Positions 35,073 to 43,558 of a stretch of DNA of 64,000 nucleotides are shown here, in pieces. Source of the DNA: Chthoniobacterales bacterium (lineage in GTDB: Bacteria; Verrucomicrobiota; Verrucomicrobiia; Chthoniobacterales; UBA10450); NCBI GenBank assembly GCA_035274845.1, contig DATENU010000015.1:1-64000 (forward strand). Direction: 5' to 3'. Position 1 is the stretch's first letter. Every line of letters begins with the position of its first letter. The notes beneath the pieces are model-generated. The model saw only the letters and a program-made list of their open reading frames with translations, ran no database searches and was not told the origin of the DNA. The position numbers were made by a program, and so were the translations under genes.

Positions 35073-36461
35073 TCATTTTTCGACCGGCAGTTTCGCAGCT
35101 TTCCAGGCGTGGATGCTTCCGGGGAGGTTGCGGACGTCGGAGAAACCCTCCTTTTGCAAGAGGCTTCCGGCGAGGCTGGCGCGATAGCCGGTGGCGCAAT
35201 AGAGGAGGACCGGGCGTTGCTTGTCGAGTTCGCCGAAGCGCTTCGACAATTGCGGAAGGAAAATGTGGGTCGCGCCCGGGATGCGGCCGTTTTTCCATTC
35301 AGCCGGCCCCCGCACATCGACGAGCTGAAGACCGTTTCGCGCGGCCTGCAATTCGTGGATGGTCATTTGCGCCATCTCGCGCAACGGATACCCGGCGTTC
35401 TGCCAGGCGCGCATCCCGCCGACGAGATACCCGGCGAACTTCGTGTAACCGGTGCGAACGAATAGCTGCGAGACCCTTTTCACATCGTCGTCGCTATCGA
35501 GCACGAGCAGGATCGGCTTTTCCGGATCGAGGAACCAACCGGCCCAGATCGAGAGAATGGGAGACGCGGCGATGTTCAACGCGCCGTCGATGTGCCCGCC
35601 GCCGAACGCCAGCATCGTCCGCGTATCGACGAGATGATATTTCTTCTCTTCGATCATCTTTTTGAACTGCGGCGGCGGCAGCGCCGGGATGCGGGGTAAA
35701 CTGCCGAGCACTTCCGGCCCGGCGGCATTCACCTTCTTCATTCGCTTGTAGTAGGTCGGCTCCGGAGGTGGCGTCGCCAATGCGTAATCGACAAAGGCCT
35801 GGCGTTCGTTCCGCTGGTAATAGGGGTTGAAAAGCTTTTCGTAGCCGATCGTGCTGTCGAGGCGTTCGCCGATGTCGGCGCCGCAGGGCGAGCCGCTGCC
35901 GTGGGACGGATAAATGATCACGCCGTCGGGCAGCTTGGCGTAGAAACCCCAGAGCGTATCGTAGAGCTGCGACGCGAGCTTGTCAGCGTCCCGGCCGAGA
36001 AGATCGGGTCGGCCGGCGGAACTGACGAAGAGCGAATCGCCGCTGAAAACGCCCCATGGCGTGTCGGGGTGATCCTCCTCGGTCGCCACATAACTGACAT
36101 GTTCCGGCGTGTGACCCGGCGTGTGCCGCGCCGTGAGAATGAGCGCGCCGAATTTGAACTGATCGCCATCCTTCACGGACTCGCGCTCGAAGCCGTATTC
36201 CGCCCCCGCTTCACTGCTCGCATAGACTTTTGCGGTGCCGGTACGGGCGGCAAGCTCGCGCGAACCGCTCACGAGATCGGCGTGGATATGGGTCTCGAAG
36301 ACGTGGGTAATGGAGACGCCGGCCTTTCGCGCCAGCTCGAGGTAGATTTCGACGTCGGGCCGCGGATCGATGACCGCCGCCGTGGCTTCCTCGTCATCGC
36401 CGATTAAATACGAAACCGCGGCGATGCCGTCGGTGACAATGCGTTCGAAGATAAGTGACAT
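35073..36461 (-). CDS. Metallo-beta-lactamase fold hydrolase with two rhodanese domains
   Basis: 462 residues. The N-terminal MBL domain has metal-binding THIHADLVSG, HTPGHTPEH and GDSLFV motifs, as in persulfide dioxygenases (ETHE1/Blh type). Two rhodanese domains follow (about 265-360 and 370-462). The first has VLDSDDD where the catalytic Cys should be and is inactive; the second has LLYCATGYRAS with the active-site Cys. The fusion oxidises persulfides and moves sulfane sulfur. The sulfite-oxidase-like gene lies 290 bp beyond its 3' end, on the same strand, which fits a sulfide-to-sulfate detoxification pair (inference). Confidence 0.92.
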   Translation of the reverse strand: MSLIFERIVTDGIAAVSYLIGDDEEATAAVIDPRPDVEIYLELARKAGVSITHVFETHIHADLVSGSRELAARTGTAKVYASSEAGAEYGFERESVKDGDQFKFGALILTARHTPGHTPEHVSYVATEEDHPDTPWGVFSGDSLFVSSAGRPDLLGRDADKLASQLYDTLWGFYAKLPDGVIIYPSHGSGSPCGADIGERLDSTIGYEKLFNPYYQRNERQAFVDYALATPPPEPTYYKRMKKVNAAGPEVLGSLPRIPALPPPQFKKMIEEKKYHLVDTRTMLAFGGGHIDGALNIAASPILSIWAGWFLDPEKPILLVLDSDDDVKRVSQLFVRTGYTKFAGYLVGGMRAWQNAGYPLREMAQMTIHELQAARNGLQLVDVRGPAEWKNGRIPGATHIFLPQLSKRFGELDKQRPVLLYCATGYRASLAGSLLQKEGFSDVRNLPGSIHAWKAAKLPVEK

Positions 36462-36546
36462 ATGCTTTGAGAGTTAATTGCTGCCGGCGCTCGCAAACGC
36501 CAGAGCTCCTTATAACGCCGAAACGGCCGGGTTGTCTTTCCGAAAA

Positions 36547-36777
36547 TTACTTTGCGGTCTTTCGGCGCCTGGCTTCCGCTCGTTTTTTTTCCGGCAATTC
36601 CGCACGGTTGGCGACCTCGACGATCGCATTCTTTGCCGGGGGGACAGCCTGTTTCTGGCGGTAATATTTCGTACCGAGGCCCAGGACGAAAGCGGCGAGG
36701 ACAAAGGTGAGGGTTCGCTTCTCTTCCGGCGTCAGGACGAAAATCTGGCGGCGGTTCTTTTTCGCAGGAGCTTTCAC
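36547..36777 (-). CDS. Small single-pass membrane protein, 76 aa
   Basis: A basic N-terminus (KAPAKKNRRQIFVL), one membrane helix (TLTFVLAAFVLGLGTKYY, about 22-39), and a basic C-terminal tail (KKRAEARRRKTAK). Not recognised. The start codon overlaps the stop of the KTSC gene by 4 bp, so the two are translationally coupled and probably work at the membrane together. Confidence 0.7.
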   Translation of the reverse strand: MKAPAKKNRRQIFVLTPEEKRTLTFVLAAFVLGLGTKYYRQKQAVPPAKNAIVEVANRAELPEKKRAEARRRKTAK

Positions 36778-37091
36778 TCCGAACGCCGCCGGACATGGAG
36801 CGAGCGGTATTTGTGGCGGATGTTCTGGTCGTAAAAGCCCGTTTTTGAAGGCGCTTTCAGAAGAGCGTCGTAAACAACCGGGTCGACGCCCAAATAGCGG
36901 TAGATCGCGCCATTCCGAAATTCGATCTCAAGGGCGCGCAGCCGTTTGCTGTAACCGACCGTGGCCAGCACTGATGACTCGACCGGAGTTCGCTTGATCC
37001 GCGAGACGATTTGCGTCGCGGAGGGATCGGCGTGAGCCGTGAGCACGGCGAAAAGTAGAATCGCCAAGGCAATGGGGGGACACCGCCGCAT
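36774..37091 (-). CDS. Exported KTSC-domain protein
   Basis: 105 residues. A signal peptide (ALAILLFAVLTAHA) is followed by a KTSC domain: VESSVLATVGYSKRLRALEI, then EFRNGAIYRYLGVDPVVYDA, ending in SKTGFYDQNIRHKY. The domain is known mostly from proteins of unknown function. A secreted version is unusual. The opposite strand also has open frames here, but the domain pattern decides. Confidence 0.82.
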   Translation of the reverse strand: MRRCPPIALAILLFAVLTAHADPSATQIVSRIKRTPVESSVLATVGYSKRLRALEIEFRNGAIYRYLGVDPVVYDALLKAPSKTGFYDQNIRHKYRSLHVRRRSE

Positions 37092-37143
37092 GGAGCGTCC
37101 CTTGTAGCGCGCAGGCCCAATATTGGTCGAGAATTATTTCCTC

Positions 37144-37306
37144 CTCGTTCTCGTTCTCGCACTCGTCCTCGATCTTCGGGCATTCGCGATGCTGGGCTCT
37201 AGAATTGTAGGGCAACCGCTCCGGTTGCCGAACGAACGGGGCAGGCGGTGCGCCCGCCCTACAACCGATCTTCGAGCACGAGGACGAGCACGAGCACGAT
37301 TACGAA
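37144..37306. repeat. Facing hexamer arrays around a TTGTAGGGC element
   Basis: 37144-37179 has 6-bp units of CTCGNN type, and 37271-37306 has units of NACGAG type; they are complementary. Between them, 37205-37264 begins TTGTAGGGC and ends GCCCTACAA. The whole can form one long hairpin. Confidence 0.8.
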
Positions 37307-37309
37307 GGA

Positions 37310-37978
37310 CTATTTGCCGAGCGGCGTCGTTACTTCGGTGCCGGCAGGAGGAGTGAACTCGAAAGTAGAGGCGGGAATCGCTGCCCGGCTTTCGTTCGAA
37401 TAGGTCGTCACGATTCGGTCGCCGTTTGGCTGGACCATCTCGGTGCGCACGACCTGGAGATCGTTGTTAATCCGGATCGTGAACGTCTGGAGAAAGCGTT
37501 TCATCGACGGGTTCCGCGGGAGGAGCTGAAGCGAGTAGCCATCCGTCTCTTTCGTTCCGGAGATGTGGTAGGTGGCCTCCACGTTCTCGAGGTTCAGACT
37601 CGCCGTGATGGCGTTGATGCCGGCTTCGAGCGGGGAGTGTTTGGCCAGGGTGTAATGCTCGGCAGAATGGAATTTCGGGTAGTAAATCCACAGCTGCTGG
37701 CCGTCGCTTACGGTGACGCTGGGCGAATTGCCCTTGGCTTCGCGCTTGAACTTGTTCGGGCTTTGGAACCAGATCTTGCCCGAGCTGGCGATCGGTTTGC
37801 TCAACATCTTGACGTTCTTTTCTTCCTGGAAATCCGCCTGGAGCTGGGGCGCGGCAGCGCGTTTCTCGCGGATCCGCCCAAGGAGCGCTTTGAGATCGGC
37901 AGGGGGGAGCGACTCGGCTCGGAGCAGGGGAGAGGAGAGTAAGAGCAAGAGTAAGAGGAAGAGAGATTTTTTAGCCAT
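37310..37978 (-). CDS. LolA-family outer-membrane lipoprotein carrier
   Basis: 222 residues. After the signal peptide comes the LolA half-barrel: LQADFQEEKNVKMLSKPIAS, then SGKIWFQSPNKFKREAKG, VSDGQQLWIYYP, and late strands DGDRIVTTYSN-like. It would carry lipids or lipoproteins across the periplasm. The signal peptide h-region (LFLLLLLLLSSPLL) is encoded by a hexamer array (CTCTTN units, about 37935-37965), which is unusual. Its start overlaps the 3' end of the MMPL transporter gene by 8 bp; LolA plus MMPL pairs are common in lipid-export clusters. Confidence 0.88.
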   Translation of the reverse strand: MAKKSLFLLLLLLLSSPLLRAESLPPADLKALLGRIREKRAAAPQLQADFQEEKNVKMLSKPIASSGKIWFQSPNKFKREAKGNSPSVTVSDGQQLWIYYPKFHSAEHYTLAKHSPLEAGINAITASLNLENVEATYHISGTKETDGYSLQLLPRNPSMKRFLQTFTIRINNDLQVVRTEMVQPNGDRIVTTYSNESRAAIPASTFEFTPPAGTEVTTPLGK

Positions 37979-40502
37979 GCTCGGGTTGTTTGACGCGGGG
38001 CTGCAAAGATTCTTCGCGCCACGACTTGGGTTCAGCCGCAGCCGCCGCCGGTAAAGTAAAAAAGATCGTCGCGACCAGGCTCCAAAACAAGCCCAGAGCG
38101 CAGGCGTAACCGAGCCCGGCCAGGGTAGGGTTATTCGCCGCGCCTAGCGAACCGAAGCCACAAATCGCGGTGAGCCCGGCCAGAATCACCGGTTTCACCA
38201 CGCCCGCGACATCGTGATCGAGCTGCCGCGCCTTTTGCCATACCAGGAGGACGTAGATCCCGTAGTCGACGCCGATCGCGAGTACGAGCCGGAATGCGAG
38301 CACGTTCAGGAGGTTCAACGGGATTTGGAGCAACTTCATGGACGCGATCATGGCGCAGACCGCCATGACCAGCGTGGCGGCCTGGATAAGCCAGAGCCGC
38401 CAGTCGCGGTAGAGGAGCGCCAGGAGCGTCGCATCGAAGAGCGCCATTAATCCGCTGATCAGGATCAATTGCCGATGCGACCACGGCACCAGGTCAGTGA
38501 GGGTGAAACTCCAGCCGGACAGGACCATCGGCACGCCTTCGACGGGCAGCTCGCGCCGCAGCATTTCCTTTTGTTCCTGGGTCGCGACCGGCTCAGTCGT
38601 GGTCACGAATCCGGTGGTGAGGAGCGGATCGTGGGCGAAATAGCGGTCGATCAGGAACCACCAGCCGGAGGTTTGCGGCAGCACTTCTCGCCAATCCGGC
38701 AACTTGGTCGTCGGGTCGGAAGCGGTTTTGAGCTCATCGAGGAGTTTGAAACCAGATTCGAAAGTCTCCCGGCTGAAGCCCTCGGCAGCGGCCGAACTCT
38801 CCACCGCCTCCCGCGTGGCCGGGAAATTCAGCGCCGCTAATTTCTGCCGATTCGCCTCGAGCCGCTGTGGCGCGAGCGAGAGGGCGGCCGGCGTGGAATA
38901 CCCTTTGATCTTGCCCGCTGCCTGGAGGGCGGCCCAGCGCGGTTCGACTTTCTGCCAGTAATCGTGGAGCTGCTGCGCGTTCTCGGCCTTGACCATCCCG
39001 ATGACCGGCTCCCACCGGGTCGGCATTTTTTCCATGATCGTCTTGAGCGCGTAACCGGCGTCGCTCCGCTTCGGTTCCATCGAATGCGTGCTGACGTCGA
39101 AAATGACCGGCGGCTTCGGCGACAGCGCGATCGCCGTCAGGAGAAGGAGAAGGGGAACGGAAATCCAGAGCATTTTGCCCGGGTGGAGCACGGCCCAGCG
39201 GACGTAGCGTTTCACCAGGGTGAACATCCAGTCGTGGCCGGGCGCCGGACTCTTCCGCGGCAGGAACAGGAAGAAGACCGTCATCATGAAAATGCCGGCG
39301 AACGAAATGCCGAGCGCGATGAGAACGCCGAGTTGAGTAAAGCCGCGCGAGCCCGCGAGCGTCAGCGCCATAAAGCCGACGGCCGTGGTGAGCGCCCCGA
39401 AAAAGACCGCTTTCCCTAATCCGCGGATCGCTTCGCCGACGGCCGCGGGATGTTCTTCGCCGTCGTCGCGGGCCTGTTGGTAACGTCCGAAAACCAGGAT
39501 CGCGAAATCGACCCCGAGCCCGATCAGGATCGCGCAGAAACCGACCGTCACCATGTTCAGCTCCCGGAAGATCAGGAGACCGGTGGCGAGCGCGACGAGG
39601 CAGCAGAGCAAAAGCGAAATCCCCATGCCGATCAGCGGCAACAGCCGTCTAAACCCGATGAAGAAAACGCCGCCCACCAGGCCGATCGAAAGAAGCACCG
39701 TCTCGACGATATCGTGCCGCATGCTGAGCGAAATCTCGGCGACATACGCAGAGCGCCCCGTGACCAAAACCTGAAGCGGACCGCCTTCCCAGCCTTCTTT
39801 CGCGGTAGCCTGGAATGCTTTCACTTCGCCCATCAGCTTTTGGCAATCGAACGCGCCGATTCCCGGCTGGTTCGTCACCGTGAGAAAAACGCGCATCGTC
39901 CGGTCGGGCGACGTGAGCGGCTGGTCCTCCGCCATCGAAGAATTGCCCGCGAACGGTTTTAGGGCCGGCGCGATCACGCCGAGCGCGTCGAGGCTCAGCT
40001 CGATTTGCGGCTTGGGCGAACCTGCTTCCATTTCCTCGCGCAACCGGTGCAACCGCTCCTGGATTTTTGGCGGCTGAAGCAGGGCGATGGTTTCGTCGAA
40101 CGCTTTCGGGTCCAGATTCAGGAGAAGCGGGACCGCGATCGATTGCAGGTCGCGCACACCCTCCGGCGTTTCGATCGGCACGCCGCTGAGGACGCGCTTG
40201 CACCACGGCTGTTCGCGCAGGCGCTGGGCGAACGTCGGCGCGAATTCCTCCAGCTTATCGATGTCGTTAGGCTCGCAGACGAGCGCGAAGGTCAGGTCGC
40301 GCACCTGGGCAAAATCGCGGTTGTAAACCTTGAGGCCTTCGACGGACTCGAATCCGCCGGGAAGCAGGTTGAGCACTTCCGTATCGAGCCTCATCCGCGT
40401 GACCAGCACAGCAACGGACGCGGCGCTGATCAGGGCGACAGCGATCCAGACCAGGCCGCGGCGCTGGATGAGGAGTCGGGCGATTTTGGAATGGAAAGCC
40501 AT
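37971..40502 (-). CDS. MMPL/RND-family lipid exporter
   Basis: 843 residues in two similar halves, each with a large periplasmic loop and a five-to-six-helix bundle. Visible: N-terminal helix (LVWIAVALISAASVAVLVT), first bundle about 245-410 (GLVGGVFFIGFRRLLPLIGM, ILIGLGVDFAILVFGRYQQA), second bundle about 695-830 (LAIGVDYGIYVLLVWQKAR). The GVDFAI/GVDYGI Asp residues carry proton coupling. HpnN-like exporters of hopanoids or other lipids have this layout. It overlaps the LolA-family gene. Confidence 0.92.
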   Translation of the reverse strand: MAFHSKIARLLIQRRGLVWIAVALISAASVAVLVTRMRLDTEVLNLLPGGFESVEGLKVYNRDFAQVRDLTFALVCEPNDIDKLEEFAPTFAQRLREQPWCKRVLSGVPIETPEGVRDLQSIAVPLLLNLDPKAFDETIALLQPPKIQERLHRLREEMEAGSPKPQIELSLDALGVIAPALKPFAGNSSMAEDQPLTSPDRTMRVFLTVTNQPGIGAFDCQKLMGEVKAFQATAKEGWEGGPLQVLVTGRSAYVAEISLSMRHDIVETVLLSIGLVGGVFFIGFRRLLPLIGMGISLLLCCLVALATGLLIFRELNMVTVGFCAILIGLGVDFAILVFGRYQQARDDGEEHPAAVGEAIRGLGKAVFFGALTTAVGFMALTLAGSRGFTQLGVLIALGISFAGIFMMTVFFLFLPRKSPAPGHDWMFTLVKRYVRWAVLHPGKMLWISVPLLLLLTAIALSPKPPVIFDVSTHSMEPKRSDAGYALKTIMEKMPTRWEPVIGMVKAENAQQLHDYWQKVEPRWAALQAAGKIKGYSTPAALSLAPQRLEANRQKLAALNFPATREAVESSAAAEGFSRETFESGFKLLDELKTASDPTTKLPDWREVLPQTSGWWFLIDRYFAHDPLLTTGFVTTTEPVATQEQKEMLRRELPVEGVPMVLSGWSFTLTDLVPWSHRQLILISGLMALFDATLLALLYRDWRLWLIQAATLVMAVCAMIASMKLLQIPLNLLNVLAFRLVLAIGVDYGIYVLLVWQKARQLDHDVAGVVKPVILAGLTAICGFGSLGAANNPTLAGLGYACALGLFWSLVATIFFTLPAAAAAEPKSWREESLQPRVKQPEHG

Positions 40503-40550
40503 GGAGATGCGTCGGACCGAAAGCGATGCTCGCGTTTCAAGCCGCGCAGG

Positions 40551-40988
40551 TCAAAACCGGAACGTGAAAGTCTCGCCGCCGGACGAGTGGGTGAGCGACG
40601 TCTTATCGCCGAGCGCCATCAATTTCTCACGCAACCCCAGCCAGCCGCGCAGGTGCGCCGGCGCGTTGGCGGTGCTGCCGGACCACTTCACTCCGGCAAG
40701 CGGTCCCTTGACGTTGAAGTTGGTCGCGTCCTGCCGGATCTCCAAAAGGGCCACGCCGGGGCCTTTGGTGAAGGTGAGCTCGAAATCGCCCGCCTTCGAG
40801 AAACGAACCAGCACTTCGCCGATCAACGTTGTTCGTTTCCCGTGATACAAAAGCTGTCCATTGCGCGCCTGCCAGTCCGGCGCCGGGCTGATGAAATCAT
40901 GGATCGCGCTGCAGCCTGAAAAGGCGGCGGCCATCAAAACGACGGCGCAAACGATCGCGGAATTTTTGAAGAGTACGCGGTAGTTCAT
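40551..40988 (-). CDS. Small lipoprotein, 145 aa
   Basis: ATG 40988 opens a lipoprotein signal peptide (FKNSAIVCAVVLMAAAFSGC) with lipobox FSGC. The mature part is a single beta-rich domain (LLYHGKRTTLIGEVLVRFSK, DFELTFTKGPGVALLEIRQD) ending in an aromatic strand (SGGETFTFRF). Not recognised. It is 48 bp upstream of the MMPL gene on the same strand, so it probably belongs to the same lipid-handling operon. Confidence 0.78.
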   Translation of the reverse strand: MNYRVLFKNSAIVCAVVLMAAAFSGCSAIHDFISPAPDWQARNGQLLYHGKRTTLIGEVLVRFSKAGDFELTFTKGPGVALLEIRQDATNFNVKGPLAGVKWSGSTANAPAHLRGWLGLREKLMALGDKTSLTHSSGGETFTFRF

Positions 40989-41133
40989 ATGCCGTTGAGG
41001 TTTCTTCACGCTCCGAGCCATCGATTCAATAAAGCTTTCATTCCATTATTTGAAAGCAGATGGAGGTCACAGTTTTTACTTGCGTGAAGGAAATTAATGG
41101 AGGATATGCGCCCCCCCGCTTCCTGCGCTCATC

Positions 41134-43548
41134 ATGAAGAAATTCCGTTTCCTGCTGTTCTTTCTGGTCGTCTGCGGCCTCAACATCTCTACGGTCCGCG
41201 CGGTCACTCTTGTGGTTACCACGATGGCAGATAGTGGAGCAGGCTCGTTGCGCGACACCATTACTGGAGCCAGCGATGGGGACACAATCCAATTCGCTGC
41301 CGCGCTCAACGGGCAGACGATCACGCTCACCAGCGCCGAACTTCTCATCAACCACAATATCACGATCAGCGGTCCCGGGCCGAGCCAGTTAACCGTGAAG
41401 CGCAGTTCTGCAGGTGGCATCCCCAATTTCCGCATCTTTGAGATCGCCCCTGGCCACATAGTGACAATCCAAGGAATGGCGATAAACAACGGGATCGCTC
41501 AAAATAGCGGTTTTGGCGCGGGCGGCGGGATCTATAACCAAGGCTCCACTCTGACTGTTGCCAACTGCAACATCAGTGGCAATTCCGCCCCAGGCTACGG
41601 AGGGGGCGGCATTTGCAACGATGGTGCCACCGCCGGCGCCGCAATGCTGACGATCACCGATAGCACGATCAGCGACAACTCAGTGGAGCAGGGCCTTGGC
41701 GGCGGCATCTATAATCTCGGGGAAAATGCTTCGGGTCATGCCGTTGCAACAATAACTGGCAGCACAATAAGCGGAAATTTCGCTCATGGCTTCGGAGGCG
41801 GCATCTGCAATGACGGCCAGGATTCAGGTAGTGCAGCGCTCACGATAACTGATAGCACAGTGACAGATAATTCGGCGGATATCTATGGCGGCGGAATCGA
41901 TAACGACGGGGATTTCTCGAGCGACGTTACGGCAATTGTGACTAACTGCACCGTTAGTAGCAATTCGTCCGGCCAAGAAGGAGGTGGGCTGTCGAACCAT
42001 GGTTCCTCAAGCTCGGGCGGCGGGATTTTGGAGATCGCTAATAGTACAATCAGCGACAATTCGGCTTTTCAATATGGCGGCGGAATCAAAAACAATCGTG
42101 CGCAGGTCAAGATCACTAACAGCACTCTAAGTGGCAACAAAACAACCTGGATTAACGGCACAGGCGGCGGCATCTACAACAGCGCGTTCGTGGGCCAGTT
42201 GCTGGACATCGCCAATTGCACGTTTAGTGGCAACTCGGCGAGTAGTTTTGCGGGCGGCATTTTAAACGGCGGTCCGCTTCGCATCGGGAATACCATCTTT
42301 AATGCGGGGTTGGGTACCAACATCACGAATCAAGGCGGCACGGTCACCTCACGCGGCTACAATCTTAGCAGCGATAACGGCGGGAGCTTTTTGACGGCAG
42401 CGGGTGACCAAATCAATACCAATCCAATGCTTGGCCCGCTCCAGAACAACGGCGGCCCAACCTCCACGCATGAATTGCTGATGGGCAGCCCCGCCATCAA
42501 CACGGGCGACCCAAACTATGCCCCGCCGCCTGATACCGACCAGCGCGGGCCTGGTTTTCCGCGCAACATTAGCGGCCGCATTGATATCGGTTCATTCGAG
42601 GTGCAGACCTTGTTGCCTACCCCCACACCTGGGCCAACGGGCACCCCAACGCCGACGCCCGCACCCACGGCGAGTTCGACGCCGACACCAACTCCAGGGC
42701 CGACGGTGACGCCTACACCGACTCCTGGTCCGACGGCCACCGCCACACCGGTCACAACCCGCCTGCTCAACGTCTCTACACGATTGCGTGTGCTCACCGA
42801 TGACAACGCCCTAATTGGCGGCTTTATCGTTACGGGCAGCTCACCGAAGCGCGTGATCATTCGTGCGATTGGCCCGTCGCTGACTAATTTTGGCGTTGCT
42901 GGTGCCCTGGCTGACCCCATCCTGGAGCTGCACGGTCCAGGCTCATTCGCCACGATCATTAATAACAATTGGAGGGACACCCAGGAGGCTGAGATTACAG
43001 CCACCGGCCTTGCGCCCTCTCACGATTTAGAATCGGCCATCGTGACGAACTTGTCGCCGGGCAGCTATACCGCAATCGTGCGCGGCACCAACAATGGAAC
43101 GGGAATCGGCCTCGTCGAGGCGTACGATTTGGACGGAGCGACCGATACCCGGCTGGCGAACATCAGCACCCGCGGCTTCGTAGACACCGGGAACAATGTG
43201 ATGATTGGGGGTTTCATCGTAGGCAACGGTAGTGCGGGCATCCGAGTCTTAGTCCGGGCCATCGGTCCATCGCTGACCGCTTTCGGCGTGCCGAACGCCC
43301 TCTCCGACCCCACGCTCGAGCTTCACAGTAGCAATGGCACCATCATCGGGACCAATGACGATTGGAGGGATACCCAGGAGACGGCGATTAGTCAGACGGG
43401 GCTTCAACCGAGTGATGATCATGAGGCGGCCATCCTCCGGGATTTACCGCCGGGGGCTTATACCGCGATTGTTCGAGGCAGGGACAACACGACAGGCGTC
43501 GCGCTTGTGGAAGCCTACCATGTGGGAAGCGCTGTCCCGGCGCCCTAG
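41134..43548 (+). CDS. Secreted beta-helix protein with choice-of-anchor Q region and tandem C-terminal modules
   Basis: 804 residues with a signal peptide (FLLFFLVVCGLNISTVRA). Residues about 30-440 are right-handed beta-helix repeats of the type NCNISGNSAPGYGGGGI, with the opening AGSLRDTITGASDGDTIQFA. The region GYNLSSDNGGSFL to LQNNGGPTSTHELLMGSPAI (about 410-460) fits the choice-of-anchor Q domain. A Pro/Thr linker follows (TPTPGPTGTPTPTPAPT). Two copies of a 130-residue module then close the protein, each with VRAIGPSLT-type and NNNWRDTQE-type motifs. Outer-surface or secreted adhesin-like. Confidence 0.88.
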   Translation: MKKFRFLLFFLVVCGLNISTVRAVTLVVTTMADSGAGSLRDTITGASDGDTIQFAAALNGQTITLTSAELLINHNITISGPGPSQLTVKRSSAGGIPNFRIFEIAPGHIVTIQGMAINNGIAQNSGFGAGGGIYNQGSTLTVANCNISGNSAPGYGGGGICNDGATAGAAMLTITDSTISDNSVEQGLGGGIYNLGENASGHAVATITGSTISGNFAHGFGGGICNDGQDSGSAALTITDSTVTDNSADIYGGGIDNDGDFSSDVTAIVTNCTVSSNSSGQEGGGLSNHGSSSSGGGILEIANSTISDNSAFQYGGGIKNNRAQVKITNSTLSGNKTTWINGTGGGIYNSAFVGQLLDIANCTFSGNSASSFAGGILNGGPLRIGNTIFNAGLGTNITNQGGTVTSRGYNLSSDNGGSFLTAAGDQINTNPMLGPLQNNGGPTSTHELLMGSPAINTGDPNYAPPPDTDQRGPGFPRNISGRIDIGSFEVQTLLPTPTPGPTGTPTPTPAPTASSTPTPTPGPTVTPTPTPGPTATATPVTTRLLNVSTRLRVLTDDNALIGGFIVTGSSPKRVIIRAIGPSLTNFGVAGALADPILELHGPGSFATIINNNWRDTQEAEITATGLAPSHDLESAIVTNLSPGSYTAIVRGTNNGTGIGLVEAYDLDGATDTRLANISTRGFVDTGNNVMIGGFIVGNGSAGIRVLVRAIGPSLTAFGVPNALSDPTLELHSSNGTIIGTNDDWRDTQETAISQTGLQPSDDHEAAILRDLPPGAYTAIVRGRDNTTGVALVEAYHVGSAVPAP

Positions 43549-43558
43549 TCGGAAAAGC

